64,000 nt of DNA from Polaribacter sp. SA4-10 (GTDB lineage Bacteria; Bacteroidota; Bacteroidia; Flavobacteriales; Flavobacteriaceae): the NCBI GenBank assembly GCA_949519155.1, contig CATIQU010000023.1, positions 1 through 64,000 on the forward strand. Direction: 5' to 3'. The notes beneath the pieces were generated by a model. It had not been told where the DNA came from. It worked only from the letters and a program-made list of their open reading frames with translations, and made no database searches. The number at the start of each line of letters is the position of its first letter. Position 1 is the first letter of the stretch. Below, piece after piece: positions 49,776-59,185 of the stretch. Both the position numbers and the translations under genes were made by a program.

Positions 49776-50522
49776 ATGAAAATATTGGTATGTATTAGCC
49801 ATGTGCCTGATACCACTTCAAAAATTAATTTTACAGAAAACGATACACAGTTTGATACAAATGGAGTTCAGTTTGTGATCAATCCGTATGATGAGTTTAG
49901 TTTAACAAGAGCCATGTGGTTTAAGGAAAAACAAGGTGCATCTGTAACGGTTGTGAATGTTGGAAACGCAACAACAGAACCTACTTTACGAAAAGCATTG
50001 GCGATTGGTGCAGATGCAGCAATTCGTGTTAATGCATCAGCAATAGATGGATTGTTTGTTGCAAAGCAATTGGCTGAGGTTGTTAAAAACGGAGGATATG
50101 ATTTAGTATTGGCAGGAAGAGAGTCTATTGATTATAATGGTGGAATGGTGCCTGGAATGTTAGCTTCTTTAGTTGATTTTAATTTTGTGAATGGCTGCGT
50201 AGGTATTGAAGTAGATGGTACTGCGGTTTCATTAGTAAGAGAAATTGATGGAGGAAATGAAACACATTCATCTACTTTGCCGATGGTTGTTGCAGGTCAG
50301 AAAGGAATTGTAGAAGAGTCCGATTTAAGGATTCCAAACATGAGAGGAATTATGATGGCAAGAAAAAAACCATTAACGGTTCTTGAGCCTTTAGAAATAG
50401 AAAATGCAACCGCTGCACAATCCTACGAAAAACCAGCACCAAAAGGAGCTGTAAAATTAGTCGCTGCAGATAATATTGATGAGTTGATTAACTTATTACA
50501 CAATGAAGCAAAAGTAATCTAA
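49776..50522 (+). CDS. etfB: Electron transfer flavoprotein, beta subunit
   Basis: This 248-residue protein is the FixA-like subunit that carries electrons from acyl-CoA and other dehydrogenases to the quinone pool. Signatures are ISHVPDTTSKINF near residue 7, LVLAGRESIDYNGGMVPGML near residue 110 and RIPNMRGIMMARKKPL near residue 188. etfA follows after 91 bases in the same direction. Confidence 0.95.
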   Translation: MKILVCISHVPDTTSKINFTENDTQFDTNGVQFVINPYDEFSLTRAMWFKEKQGASVTVVNVGNATTEPTLRKALAIGADAAIRVNASAIDGLFVAKQLAEVVKNGGYDLVLAGRESIDYNGGMVPGMLASLVDFNFVNGCVGIEVDGTAVSLVREIDGGNETHSSTLPMVVAGQKGIVEESDLRIPNMRGIMMARKKPLTVLEPLEIENATAAQSYEKPAPKGAVKLVAADNIDELINLLHNEAKVI

Positions 50523-50613
50523 ACGGTGTCATTGCCTCAATGTGACTTTGTTTTAAAATTTAAAAGAAACAATTCACCAATGAAACAGTTTACCAATTAA
50601 AAAATATAAGCAT

Positions 50614-51576
50614 ATGTCAGTTTTAGTATTTGCCGATTCATCGGATGGAAAATTTAAAAAATCTGCTTTTGAAGTCGTTTCTTACGGAAAAAGAGTAGCA
50701 GAACAATTAGGGACCACTGTTGCCGTAGTAACAATAAATGCTTCAGATGTTTCAGAATTATATACTTATGGTGCAGAAAAAGTGCTCACCGTTTCTAATG
50801 ACCAATTAAAAACATTTAATGCAAAAGTATATACTTCAGTAATTCAACAAGTGGCAACTGAAGAAAATGCAAGTGTTGTTGTGTTAGATTCAAGTATTAA
50901 TGTATTGCACGTTGCACCAATGTTGGCGGTTGCAATGCATGCGGGTTATGCTTCAAATGTGGTTGCTTTACCAAGTGAAGTAGCTCCTTTTACAATAAAA
51001 AGGAAAGCGTTTTCAAACAAAGGTTTTAGCAAAACTATTATGAGCACAGAAAATAAAATTATTGGTGTTGCTAAGAATTCTTATGGAGTTCACGAGAATC
51101 CAGTTACTGGAACTTCAGAAAGTTTTGAAGCTATCATTTCGGAGTCAGATTTCGGAGTAAAATCAGAAAAAGTAGAAAAAGCCTCAGGAAAAGTAACCAT
51201 CGCAGATGCGGATACCGTTGTTTCTGCTGGTAGAGGTTTAAAAGGTCCAGAAAACTGGGGAATGATTGAAGAGTTGGCGGAAATTTTAGGCGCTGCAACA
51301 GCATGTTCTAAGCCTGTTTCAGATTTAGGTTGGCGTTCTCATGGCGAACATGTTGGGCAAACGGGAAAACCAGTAGCTTCTAACTTGTATATTGCCATTG
51401 GTATTTCAGGTGCTATTCAGCATTTAGCAGGTATTAACGCATCAAAAGTAAAAGTTGTTATCAATACAGATCCAGAAGCACCTTTCTTTAAAGCAGCAGA
51501 TTATGGTATTGTTGGAGATGCTTTTGAAGTAGTACCAGTATTGATTGAAAAATTAAAAGCATTTAAGGCTGCATAA
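50614..51576 (+). CDS. etfA: Electron transfer flavoprotein, alpha subunit
   Basis: This 320-residue protein is the FixB-like, FAD-binding partner of EtfB. The C-terminal FAD domain has SAGRGLKGPENWGMIEELA near residue 207, then KPVSDLGWRSHGEHVGQTG and LYIAIGISGAIQHLAGI. The N-terminal domain is of the HUP/Rossmann type. A strong terminator follows. Confidence 0.95.
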   Translation: MSVLVFADSSDGKFKKSAFEVVSYGKRVAEQLGTTVAVVTINASDVSELYTYGAEKVLTVSNDQLKTFNAKVYTSVIQQVATEENASVVVLDSSINVLHVAPMLAVAMHAGYASNVVALPSEVAPFTIKRKAFSNKGFSKTIMSTENKIIGVAKNSYGVHENPVTGTSESFEAIISESDFGVKSEKVEKASGKVTIADADTVVSAGRGLKGPENWGMIEELAEILGAATACSKPVSDLGWRSHGEHVGQTGKPVASNLYIAIGISGAIQHLAGINASKVKVVINTDPEAPFFKAADYGIVGDAFEVVPVLIEKLKAFKAA

Positions 51577-51641
51577 GTTTTTATAAATTACAGCGAATAT
51601 TTAAAGGTTTCACACATATTTTTTATTAAATTGTGCCCAAT

Positions 51642-51691
51642 AAAAGGGCTATCCGGTTTTAGGTATTCTCCTAAGTTTGATAGCCTTTTTT
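51642..51691 (+). terminator. Two-stem terminator of etfBA
   Basis: AAAAGGGCTATC (51642-51653) pairs with GATAGCCTTTTTT (51679-51691). The large loop contains a second stem, TTAGG/CCTAA. Confidence 0.85.
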
Positions 51692-51710
51692 TATTTTACG
51701 AAGATTATTT

Positions 51711-52322
51711 ATGAGTTTAATAAAACTTACTATAAAAGGAATTTCTTATAGCCAAACCCAGAGTGGTGCTTATGCTTTAGTCTTAAGTGAAATGGATGGC
51801 ACGAGGACCTTACCGATTATTATTGGCGCCTTTGAAGCGCAATCTATTGCGATTGCTTTAGAAAAAGAAATCAAGCCTCCAAGACCACTTACACACGATT
51901 TATTTAAAACTTTTTCGGATCGATTTTCAATTCAGATTCAGCAAGTCATTATTCATAAATTGGTGGATGGTGTCTTTTTTTCGAATTTAATTTGTGAAAA
52001 AGAAGGTGTTGAGGAAATTGTAGATACGAGAACTTCAGATGCCATTGCGATTGCAGTCCGTTTTGAAGCTCCAATTTATACCTATGAAAAGGTCTTAGAC
52101 AAAGCGGGTGTGAATTTAAAGGTTGATGAAGAATTTGATCTTCATGAAGAGTTTGATTCTGAGGAAGACGAAATTGAATTAAAAGAAGTATTCACAAAAA
52201 AAGAATCTCCTTTTTTAGGGATCTCCCTAAAAGAATTACACAATCAATTAGAGAAAGCGGTTGATAATGAAAATTATGAATTGGCAGCAAATATTAGAGA
52301 TGAAATCAGTAAAAGATCATAA
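51711..52322 (+). CDS. Bifunctional nuclease domain protein with UVR motif
   Basis: This 203-residue protein has an N-terminal bifunctional nuclease (DUF151) domain (residues ~1-135: ALVLSEMDGTRTLPIIIGAF, ARPLTHDLF-like PRPLTHDLF, VDTRTSDAIAIAVR) and a C-terminal UvrB/UvrC-type motif (LHNQLEKAVDNENYELAANI). The family has been reported to cut DNA and RNA in some organisms; the role here is unknown. A nucleoside transporter gene follows after 13 bases, suggesting a nucleotide-salvage link. Confidence 0.9.
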   Translation: MSLIKLTIKGISYSQTQSGAYALVLSEMDGTRTLPIIIGAFEAQSIAIALEKEIKPPRPLTHDLFKTFSDRFSIQIQQVIIHKLVDGVFFSNLICEKEGVEEIVDTRTSDAIAIAVRFEAPIYTYEKVLDKAGVNLKVDEEFDLHEEFDSEEDEIELKEVFTKKESPFLGISLKELHNQLEKAVDNENYELAANIRDEISKRS

Positions 52323-52335
52323 TTAACCCCACCCC

Positions 52336-53871
52336 ATGAAAAAAATATTTTTAATTGCTTTTTGTTTATTATCTGTTGTTAGTTTTTCTCAAGAAATAGA
52401 CACGGTTAAAGTAACAACAAATCAGATCGAAGAAGTTGTTAAACTAGTGGAGCAAAAAGATAACGATGCTGTTTTAGTAACCGGTATTTTAGGAGATGCC
52501 ACAAAAACAACATTAAAAGAAACTTCCCCTAGGGTCGCAGAAGTCTCTAGTGAAATCATAGCAAGTCAAGGCTTCTCAATGAAGAGTTTATGGAGAGGTG
52601 TTTTAGGGATGATTTCTTTAATTATAATTGCTTTTTTATTTAGTAGCAATCGAAAAGCAATTGATTGGAAAAAAGTCGCAATTGGTCTGTCGCTTCAGTT
52701 GGTAATTGCAATTGGTGTTTTGAAAATACAGTTTGTTCAGTCGATCTTCGAATTTATTGGAGGAATATTTATTGAAATACTAGAGTACACCAAAGCAGGT
52801 AGTGAATTCTTGTTTGCAGGAATGGTTGGAGATACGAGTACTTTTGGGTATATTTTTGCCTTTCAAGTACTCCCAACAATTATCTTCTTTTCGGCCTTAA
52901 CTTCGCTCTTCTTTTACTTAGGGATTATTCAAAAAATCGTAAAGTTAATGGCAATGGGTCTTACCAAGTTTTTAGGGATCTCTGGGATGGAAAGTCTTTC
53001 AGTTGCAGGAAATATTTTCTTGGGACAAACCGAAGCACCTTTATTAATTAAGGCCTATTTGGAAAAAATGAATAAATCTGAAATGCTCTTGGTAATGGTA
53101 GGTGGAATGGCCACTGTTGCAGGTGCTGTTTTAGCAGCTTATATTGGGTTCTTAGGGGGTGGGGATAAAGCCTTAGAATTAGTTTTTGCAAAGCATTTAT
53201 TAGCAGCATCTGTTATGGCTGCACCTGGTGCAATTGTAATTTCTAAAATGCTCTATCCACAAACAGAAGAAGTAAATACGGATGTTACTGTTTCTCAAGA
53301 AAAAATAGGATCAAATATTTTAGACGCTATTGCAAATGGAACCACAGAAGGTTTACGTTTAGCCGTTAATGTAGGTGCCATGTTATTGGTTTTTGTAGCC
53401 GTAATTGCAATGTTAAACGGAATTTTAGGTTGGGTTGGAGAAATCACAACATTAAATTCTTGGATGGCAGAAAACACAGCTTACAATAGTTTTTCTATTG
53501 AAGCCATTTTAGGGTACGCATTTGCGCCGTTAATGTGGTTAATAGGAGTAGCAACTGAGGATATGACACTAATGGGGCAATTATTAGGGATCAAATTAGC
53601 CGCAAGTGAATTCGTTGGATACATACAATTAGCAGAACTTAAAAATGTAGCAAATGCTTCACATTTAACATATAACAAGTCGATTATCATGGCAACGTAT
53701 ATGTTATGTGGATTTGCAAATTTCGCTTCTATTGGAATCCAAATTGGAGGAATTGGTTCATTAGCACCAGGCCAAAGAAAAACATTGTCAGAATTTGGAA
53801 TGAAAGCACTTATTGGAGGTACCATTGCATCGTTAATGTCTGCTACCATTGCTGGAATGATTATTGGATAG
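52336..53871 (+). CDS. nupC: Concentrative nucleoside transporter with exported N-terminal segment
   Basis: This 511-residue protein has a CNT core from about residue 85 (RKAIDWKKVAIGLSLQLVIAI; GISGMESLSVAGNIFLGQTEAPLLI near residue 215) to the end. Ahead of it is a cleavable-looking signal peptide (residues 1-~19, ending SFSQ) and a ~65-residue polar segment. Typical bacterial CNTs are about 400 residues. The core imports nucleosides with Na+ or H+. The extra segment would lie in the periplasm, cleaved or not. The gene follows the bifunctional nuclease gene by 13 bases. Confidence 0.9.
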   Translation: MKKIFLIAFCLLSVVSFSQEIDTVKVTTNQIEEVVKLVEQKDNDAVLVTGILGDATKTTLKETSPRVAEVSSEIIASQGFSMKSLWRGVLGMISLIIIAFLFSSNRKAIDWKKVAIGLSLQLVIAIGVLKIQFVQSIFEFIGGIFIEILEYTKAGSEFLFAGMVGDTSTFGYIFAFQVLPTIIFFSALTSLFFYLGIIQKIVKLMAMGLTKFLGISGMESLSVAGNIFLGQTEAPLLIKAYLEKMNKSEMLLVMVGGMATVAGAVLAAYIGFLGGGDKALELVFAKHLLAASVMAAPGAIVISKMLYPQTEEVNTDVTVSQEKIGSNILDAIANGTTEGLRLAVNVGAMLLVFVAVIAMLNGILGWVGEITTLNSWMAENTAYNSFSIEAILGYAFAPLMWLIGVATEDMTLMGQLLGIKLAASEFVGYIQLAELKNVANASHLTYNKSIIMATYMLCGFANFASIGIQIGGIGSLAPGQRKTLSEFGMKALIGGTIASLMSATIAGMIIG

Positions 53872-53989
53872 TAGCGAATTGCTACATATCTAATTCAAAA
53901 AATCAGGATCGATAAAACGTTGGTAACTTTTATATTTTATTTGTTATTTTTACAAAGGTTATTTTACAATTAAACGCACATACCTCAAC

Positions 53990-54814
53990 ATGAAACAATA
54001 TCACGATTTAGTAAAACACGTTTTAGAAAATGGGAACGAAAAAGGAGATCGAACGGGTACCGGAACAAAAAGTGTTTTTGGGCATCAAATGCGTTTTGAT
54101 TTAAGTGAAGGTTTTCCAATGGTAACCACCAAAAAATTACATTTAAAGTCAATTATTTACGAATTACTTTGGTTTATAAAAGGAGATACTAATATTAAAT
54201 ACTTACAAGAAAATGGTGTTAAAATATGGAATTCTTGGGCCGATGAAAATGGAGATTTAGGTCCCGTTTATGGACACCAGTGGCGTAATTGGAATAGCGA
54301 TGACATTGACCAACTAAAAGAAGTAATACAAACATTAAAAAGCAATCCAAACAGTAGAAGAATGATGGTTTCAGCTTGGAATCCAAGTGTAATGCCAGAT
54401 ACTTCTGTTTCTTTTTCAGAAAATGTAGCTAATAACAAAGCCGCATTGCCTCCTTGTCACGCCTTTTTTCAATTTTATGTAGCCGACGGAAAATTATCTT
54501 GCCAGCTCTATCAAAGAAGTGCAGATATTTTTTTAGGAGTCCCTTTTAATATTGCGAGTTATGCATTATTTACAATGATGATGGCGCAAGTTTGTGGATA
54601 TGAAGCAGGAGAATTTATTCACACTTTTGGAGACGCACATATTTACAATAACCATCAAGAACAATTAGAATTACAATTAAGTAGAGATTTAAGACCTTTG
54701 CCTACCATGAAAATCAATCCAAAAATCACAAGTATTTTTGATTTTGATTTTGATGATTTTGAATTGATAAATTACAATCCACATCCACATATAAAAGGAA
54801 AAGTTGCGGTATAA
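53990..54814 (+). CDS. thyA: Thymidylate synthase
   Basis: This 274-residue enzyme makes dTMP from dUMP using methylene-THF. The catalytic Cys is in [12 protein letters not shown] near residue 160; [18 protein letters not shown] near residue 21, [20 protein letters not shown] and [12 protein letters not shown] are family-typical. folA follows after 67 bases, the classic folate-recycling pair. Confidence 0.97.
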   Translation: MKQYHDLVKHVLENGNEKGDRTGTGTKSVFGHQMRFDLSEGFPMVTTKKLHLKSIIYELLWFIKGDTNIKYLQENGVKIWNSWADENGDLGPVYGHQWRNWNSDDIDQLKEVIQTLKSNPNSRRMMVSAWNPSVMPDTSVSFSENVANNKAALPPCHAFFQFYVADGKLSCQLYQRSADIFLGVPFNIASYALFTMMMAQVCGYEAGEFIHTFGDAHIYNNHQEQLELQLSRDLRPLPTMKINPKITSIFDFDFDDFELINYNPHPHIKGKVAV

Positions 54815-54881
54815 TAACCGATAAAAGGCTTTAAGCTTTAGTGCTTTTCTAGTACGATTTCAAAAAAAATGCTATTTTATT

Positions 54882-55367
54882 ATGATTACATTGATTGCTG
54901 CAATTTCAACGAACAACGCTCTAGGGAAAGATAACGATTTAATTTGGCGGTTACCTGCTGACTTAAAACGATTTAAGAAAGTAACATCAGGACATCATAT
55001 CTTAATGGGTAGAAATACTTTTGAGTCTATTGGTAAACCTTTGCCAAATAGAACCTCTGTTATTATTACCAGAAATAACAACTACAAAAAAGAAGGCTGT
55101 CTCATTGCAAATTCTATAGAAGAAGCCATTGCATTTACAGAAGGTAAAGATGCATTTATTATTGGTGGCGCTCAGGTGTACAAACAGGCTTTAGAAAATA
55201 ATTTGATCGATCAATTAGATATTACTAAGGTGCACCAAGAATTTGAAGCGGATGTTTTTTTTCCAGAAATAGACTTAAATACTTGGAAAGAAATTTCAAG
55301 AGAAGACTTTCAAGCCGATGAAAAAAATGCACACGACTATAGTTTTATTAGTTATCAGAAAATTTAA
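54882..55367 (+). CDS. folA: Dihydrofolate reductase
   Basis: This 161-residue enzyme regenerates tetrahydrofolate from the dihydrofolate made by ThyA, using NADPH. ALGKDNDLIWRLPADLKRFK (residues ~13-32) carries the catalytic acidic residue region, and HHILMGRNTFESIGKPLPNR and FIIGGAQVYKQAL are cofactor-binding segments. Its end overlaps the end of the convergent DUF6146 gene by four bases. Confidence 0.96.
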   Translation: MITLIAAISTNNALGKDNDLIWRLPADLKRFKKVTSGHHILMGRNTFESIGKPLPNRTSVIITRNNNYKKEGCLIANSIEEAIAFTEGKDAFIIGGAQVYKQALENNLIDQLDITKVHQEFEADVFFPEIDLNTWKEISREDFQADEKNAHDYSFISYQKI

Positions 55368-55798
55368 TTGATTCTATTCGCTCTAAATCCACCTCCGAGT
55401 GTCATTTTGTATTTTCTTTGAGCGAACAAAAAGTAATTAAATAACTTGTAATTTACTGCATATCCATAATTTACAGTTGCTTGATACGTAATATTGTTTT
55501 TATAAATATCTTGACGAAATTGCCTCGGATTTTGAACTCTTTGATTCCAAATAGTTACCCACACTCGGTTTCTAGCTTCTAAGTAGCTTTGATTGTAAAA
55601 ACCTTCTGGTTGTGAAATTGTATTCAAATAAGCCGTAAAACCAGGATCAATAATGATAATCTCATACGCCAAGCTATCATTTGCTATTCGAACCGGCGTC
55701 TCCTTTTTATTTTTTTTACTTTCAATGGACTGAGAACCACAAGCACAAAGAAGCAATCCAACGATGAGTATCGTAAGAAGTTGTTTTAAAAGTTTCAT
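55364..55798 (-). CDS. DUF6146-type lipoprotein
   Basis: This 144-residue protein has a lipoprotein signal (LLLCAC lipobox near residue 20). The mature part has DSLAYEIIIIDPGFTAYL and ends with NYKLFNYFLFAQRKYKMTLGG. I associate this with a small flavobacterial lipoprotein family named DUF6146, of unknown function. It overlaps the convergent folA end by four bases. Confidence 0.75.
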   Translation of the reverse strand: MKLLKQLLTILIVGLLLCACGSQSIESKKNKKETPVRIANDSLAYEIIIIDPGFTAYLNTISQPEGFYNQSYLEARNRVWVTIWNQRVQNPRQFRQDIYKNNITYQATVNYGYAVNYKLFNYFLFAQRKYKMTLGGGFRANRIN

Positions 55799-55895
55799 AA
55801 TCAGTAGTTTTATTCTTGTAAAGTTGCAGAAATTTTTCTAAAATAGGACCGTTTTTAGCACTTTTAACATTAGTTTTATCTTCTAAAACAACAAA

Positions 55896-56453
55896 ATGAA
55901 AACGAGATGCTTTTGGGTAAATGACAGTCAGAGATACATAGAGTACCACGATAAAGAATGGGGAGAACCTGTTTTTGATGATGCCATTTTGTTTGAATTT
56001 TTAATTTTAGAGACCTTTCAAGCCGGTTTAAGTTGGATTACAATTCTCAATAAAAGAGAAAATTTTAGAATTGCATTTGATAATTTCGATTACACAAAAA
56101 TCGCAAAATATTCCGAAAGTAAGTATGCATCGTTATTACAAGATGCTGGAATTATTAGAAATAAGTTAAAAATCAAAAGCGCCATTACAAATGCACAATT
56201 ATTTATGGAAATTCAGAAAGATTTTGGCTCCTTTTCGAATTTCATTTGGGCCTTTGTGCAAGGAAAACCAATTAGGAATAAATTTCATAAAAGAGAAGAA
56301 GTTCCTGCAACAACACCGCTATCAAATACGATTTCTAAAGATTTAAAAAAACGTGGATTTAAGTTTGTAGGCTCTACAGTAATCTATGCTTATATGCAAG
56401 CTGTGGGTATGGTAAACGACCATACAACAGACTGTTTTAAATATCATAAATAA
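55896..56453 (+). CDS. tag: DNA-3-methyladenine glycosylase I
   Basis: This 185-residue enzyme removes 3-methyladenine from alkylated DNA. It begins with the zinc-binding RCFWVNDSQRYIEYHDKEWG, and the Trp/Tyr base pocket ETFQAGLSWITILNKRENF lies near residue 38. The C-terminal MVNDHTTDCFKYH supplies the remaining His and Cys ligands. It is transcribed away from the DUF6146 gene. Confidence 0.95.
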   Translation: MKTRCFWVNDSQRYIEYHDKEWGEPVFDDAILFEFLILETFQAGLSWITILNKRENFRIAFDNFDYTKIAKYSESKYASLLQDAGIIRNKLKIKSAITNAQLFMEIQKDFGSFSNFIWAFVQGKPIRNKFHKREEVPATTPLSNTISKDLKKRGFKFVGSTVIYAYMQAVGMVNDHTTDCFKYHK

Positions 56454-56476
56454 AAAAAAGCAAGTAGAAATAAAGA

Positions 56477-56683
56477 TTAATTTCCCGTAAATAGACGGAT
56501 AGCAACAAAAATAATAAGTGTAATAGTTCCATAAATAGCTAATTTCCTAGCCGCATTTTTATAGTGTGTTTTATGACTTTTTAAATCTTTTTTATAACTG
56601 TAGATTGCTAAAATCAAAAAAGAAATCACGAAAAAAATCATAAAAATTATTCTACCAGAAGTGAAATATGCAGCTAAAAACAT
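56477..56683 (-). CDS. Small membrane protein, hypothetical
   Basis: This 68-residue protein has two hydrophobic segments (residues ~8-28 and 46-65) joined by a basic loop (YKKDLKSHKTHYKNAARK). I do not recognise a named family beyond similar short flavobacterial membrane proteins. It stands alone between tag and the SDR gene. Confidence 0.65.
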   Translation of the reverse strand: MFLAAYFTSGRIIFMIFFVISFLILAIYSYKKDLKSHKTHYKNAARKLAIYGTITLIIFVAIRLFTGN

Positions 56684-56791
56684 TGTATTTTCTTTATAAG
56701 TTATTTAATAATAGAATTCTAAACAGTTTTAGGTGTCATGAAGATTCTATATATTGTGTGTTTAAATAGATCTTGCAAAATTACAAATTAA

Positions 56792-57514
56792 ATGAAGAAA
56801 GCCATCGTTTTTGGAGCAACTTCTGGTATTGGAAAATCGTTGACCGAAATTCTAATTAAAGAAGGATATAAAGTAGCTGTTACAGGAAGAAGATTAGATA
56901 AGTTAACCGCATTGAAAAAACAATATCCAGATTTAATTTTGGTGAAACAGAACGACATTCAGGATGTTTCCGATGTCGAAAAAGTTTTTAATGAAATTGT
57001 AGCAGAATTCACTACCATCGATTTAGTGGTTCAGTCTTCTGGAGTTGGATATGTAAACCCAAAACTTGAATGGGAAAAACAACAACAAACCATAAATACA
57101 AATGTTTTAGGATGCACAAGGCTCTATATATTGGCTTATAACCTATTTAAAAAACAACAATTTGGTCAATTGGTAGGTGTTTCTTCCATTGCATCCATTC
57201 GAGGAAATCGTTCTGCGCCAGATTATTTTGCTTCAAAAGCCTATCAGAAAGCGTACTTAGAAAGCCTTTATATCAAAACAAAGTCAATCAAGTCTAAGAA
57301 AGTTTTTATCACCGAAATAAGACCCGGTTTCGTAGATACTCCAATGGCATTAGGAGAAGCCGTTTTTTGGATGGTTCCATTAGAGAAGGCTGCAAAGCAA
57401 ATTTATACAGCCATCAAAAAGAAAAAAAGAGTTGCATATGTTTCCAGGCGCTGGGCACTTATTGCTTTCGCTTTAAAATTAATGCCAGCTTGGGTTTTAA
57501 AGAAAGTACTTTAA
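56792..57514 (+). CDS. Short-chain dehydrogenase/reductase
   Basis: This 240-residue protein has the NAD(P) motif GATSGIGKSL at residues 8-17, the active-site Ser in VSSIASIRGN near residue 130, and YFASKAYQK with catalytic Tyr and Lys near residue 150. The C-terminal VDTPMA and a final hydrophobic stretch fit the classical SDR pattern. The substrate is unknown. A MazG-like gene follows after 19 bases. Confidence 0.92.
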   Translation: MKKAIVFGATSGIGKSLTEILIKEGYKVAVTGRRLDKLTALKKQYPDLILVKQNDIQDVSDVEKVFNEIVAEFTTIDLVVQSSGVGYVNPKLEWEKQQQTINTNVLGCTRLYILAYNLFKKQQFGQLVGVSSIASIRGNRSAPDYFASKAYQKAYLESLYIKTKSIKSKKVFITEIRPGFVDTPMALGEAVFWMVPLEKAAKQIYTAIKKKKRVAYVSRRWALIAFALKLMPAWVLKKVL

Positions 57515-57533
57515 TCAATAAAAAACAGATACC

Positions 57534-57920
57534 ATGAAAAATAAAATAGCAGCCGTTCATAAATTTCACACTGCATTCAAATTAAACATACAAGATACAC
57601 CCACCGTTGCCATTTCTGAGGAACGTAAAAAATTGCGTTTCGAGTTGATGAAAGAAGAAAACGAAGAATATTTAGAAGCCGCTGAAAACAACGACTTAGT
57701 AGAGGTTGCAGATGCTTTAGGCGATATGTTATACATTCTTTGTGGTACAATTATCGAGCATGGAATGCAAGACAAAATTGAAGAAGTTTTCAATGAAATT
57801 CAACGAAGTAACATGAGTAAATTAGGTAAAGATGGACTTCCAATTTATAGAGAGGATGGTAAGGTGCTAAAAGGTCCTAACTATTTTAAGCCAAACATTA
57901 GCGCAATTTTAGATAAGTAA
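57534..57920 (+). CDS. MazG/HisE-like nucleotide pyrophosphohydrolase
   Basis: This 128-residue all-alpha protein has the metal-binding MKEENEEYLEAAENND and VEVADALGDMLY pattern (EExxE...ExxxD) of MazG-type pyrophosphatases. It ends GPNYFKPNISAIL. Related proteins hydrolyse (d)NTPs or phosphoribosyl-ATP; this single-domain type probably cleans nucleotide pools. No histidine genes are near, so a HisE role is less likely. Confidence 0.88.
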   Translation: MKNKIAAVHKFHTAFKLNIQDTPTVAISEERKKLRFELMKEENEEYLEAAENNDLVEVADALGDMLYILCGTIIEHGMQDKIEEVFNEIQRSNMSKLGKDGLPIYREDGKVLKGPNYFKPNISAILDK

Positions 57921-57960
57921 TCTCATTTTCACAAGAAGCTTTTTTAATTCTGGATAAAAG

Positions 57961-57986
57961 AAAAACCCCAACAATGTTGAGGTTAT
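57961..57986 (-). terminator. Terminator of ilvE
   Basis: AACCCCAACA and TGTTGAGGTT form a stem (one G-U pair). On the minus strand it ends in a T run, just after the ilvE end. Confidence 0.8.
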
Positions 57987-58009
57987 AAAAATAGATGTTT
58001 TATTAAAAA

Positions 58010-59065
58010 CTATAACTGAATCCTCCAGCCATAAGGGTCTTCCGTTTTGTTTGTTTGTAAATCGGTAATTGTCTTTTTCAACAAAGAGGCATAGCTTTCT
58101 TTTAATTTTGGTAAATCATAATCGGTATTTTGATATCCAAAACCTGCAATTGGTGAGATTACAGCAGCAGTTCCAGCACCAAACATTTCTTGTAAACTTC
58201 CTGCTTGTGCAGCAACAATAACCTCAGAAACCGTAATTTTTCTTACCTCCATGGTAAGACCAAGGTCGTTTGCAATCTGAATAATACTTTTACGCGTAAT
58301 TCCGTCTAAAATTCGATCACTCGTTGGACTCGTAATTAAAGTGTCATTTATTCTGATGAAAATATTCATTGCACCCGCTTCTTCAATATACTGGTGGGTA
58401 TTATCATCTGTCCATATTACTTGATTGTATCCTTTTTCAATTGCTAATTGTGTTGGGTAGAACTGTGCAGCATAATTTCCACCAGCCTTGGCAAAACCAA
58501 CACCACCATTTGCAGCACGTGCATACTTTTCTTCAATTAAAACTTTTATTTCACCGGCAAAATAAGCGCCAGAAGGTGCAGTACAAATTATAAATTTGTA
58601 CGCATTTGCAGGAGAGGCATGGAAGCCATTTCCAGAGGCAAACATAAAAGGTCTTATGTATAAAGAACTTCCGTCGTTTGTAGGGATCCACTGATTGTCA
58701 ACTTCTAATAATTTTTTCAATCCATCCATAAAAATTGCTTCTGGAATTGCAGGAATCATTAGCCTTTCCGCAGATTTATTGAGCCTTTCAAAATTTTCTA
58801 AAGGACGAAATAGCAATGTGTTTTCATCAGTATCTTTGTAGGCTTTCATTCCTTCAAAAATGGATTGTCCGTAATGAAATATTTTAGAAGAAGGATCTAA
58901 ACTGATTGGTGAATAGGGTTTGATAACAGGAGTTTTCCATTCACCATCTACAAAATCACACTCTAGCATGTGGTCAGAAAACACACTTCCAAAAGGTAAA
59001 TTATCAAAATCTACAGAATCGATTTTAGATTTTTCTATGTGTTGAATTTCTATATTTGATGCCAT
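58010..59065 (-). CDS. ilvE: Branched-chain amino acid aminotransferase
   Basis: This 351-residue PLP fold IV enzyme interconverts Leu, Ile and Val with their keto acids. HYGQSIFEGMKAYK near residue 64 and the cofactor lysine in GFAKAGGNYAAQFYPT near residue 190 fit the longer group II BCATs, which are typical of Bacteroidota. The gene is alone. No leader peptide rich in Leu/Ile/Val codons is visible upstream. Confidence 0.95.
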   Translation of the reverse strand: MASNIEIQHIEKSKIDSVDFDNLPFGSVFSDHMLECDFVDGEWKTPVIKPYSPISLDPSSKIFHYGQSIFEGMKAYKDTDENTLLFRPLENFERLNKSAERLMIPAIPEAIFMDGLKKLLEVDNQWIPTNDGSSLYIRPFMFASGNGFHASPANAYKFIICTAPSGAYFAGEIKVLIEEKYARAANGGVGFAKAGGNYAAQFYPTQLAIEKGYNQVIWTDDNTHQYIEEAGAMNIFIRINDTLITSPTSDRILDGITRKSIIQIANDLGLTMEVRKITVSEVIVAAQAGSLQEMFGAGTAAVISPIAGFGYQNTDYDLPKLKESYASLLKKTITDLQTNKTEDPYGWRIQL

Positions 59066-59129
59066 TTTTTTAATTTATTATTGGATGTAAAGGTACATAA
59101 TTTTATGTTTCTGATTCTCTATTTAGACC

Positions 59130-59159
59130 TTGGTTTTATTGTTTAAAACCTTATATTTG
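59130..59159 (+). promoter_or_regulatory. Promoter of the DUF4920-mnmD-ruvC gene run
   Basis: TTG at 59130-59132 and TATATTTG at 59152-59159 are separated by 19 bases, a good Bacteroidota match, 27 bases before the DUF4920 start. Confidence 0.65.
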
Positions 59160-59185
59160 TCTGTATCACGTTAAAACTTTATACG

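Noticed and set aside
59066-59185. A possible branched-chain leader peptide upstream of ilvE
   Set aside because: No Leu/Ile/Val-rich short frame or terminator is seen on the minus strand upstream of ilvE.
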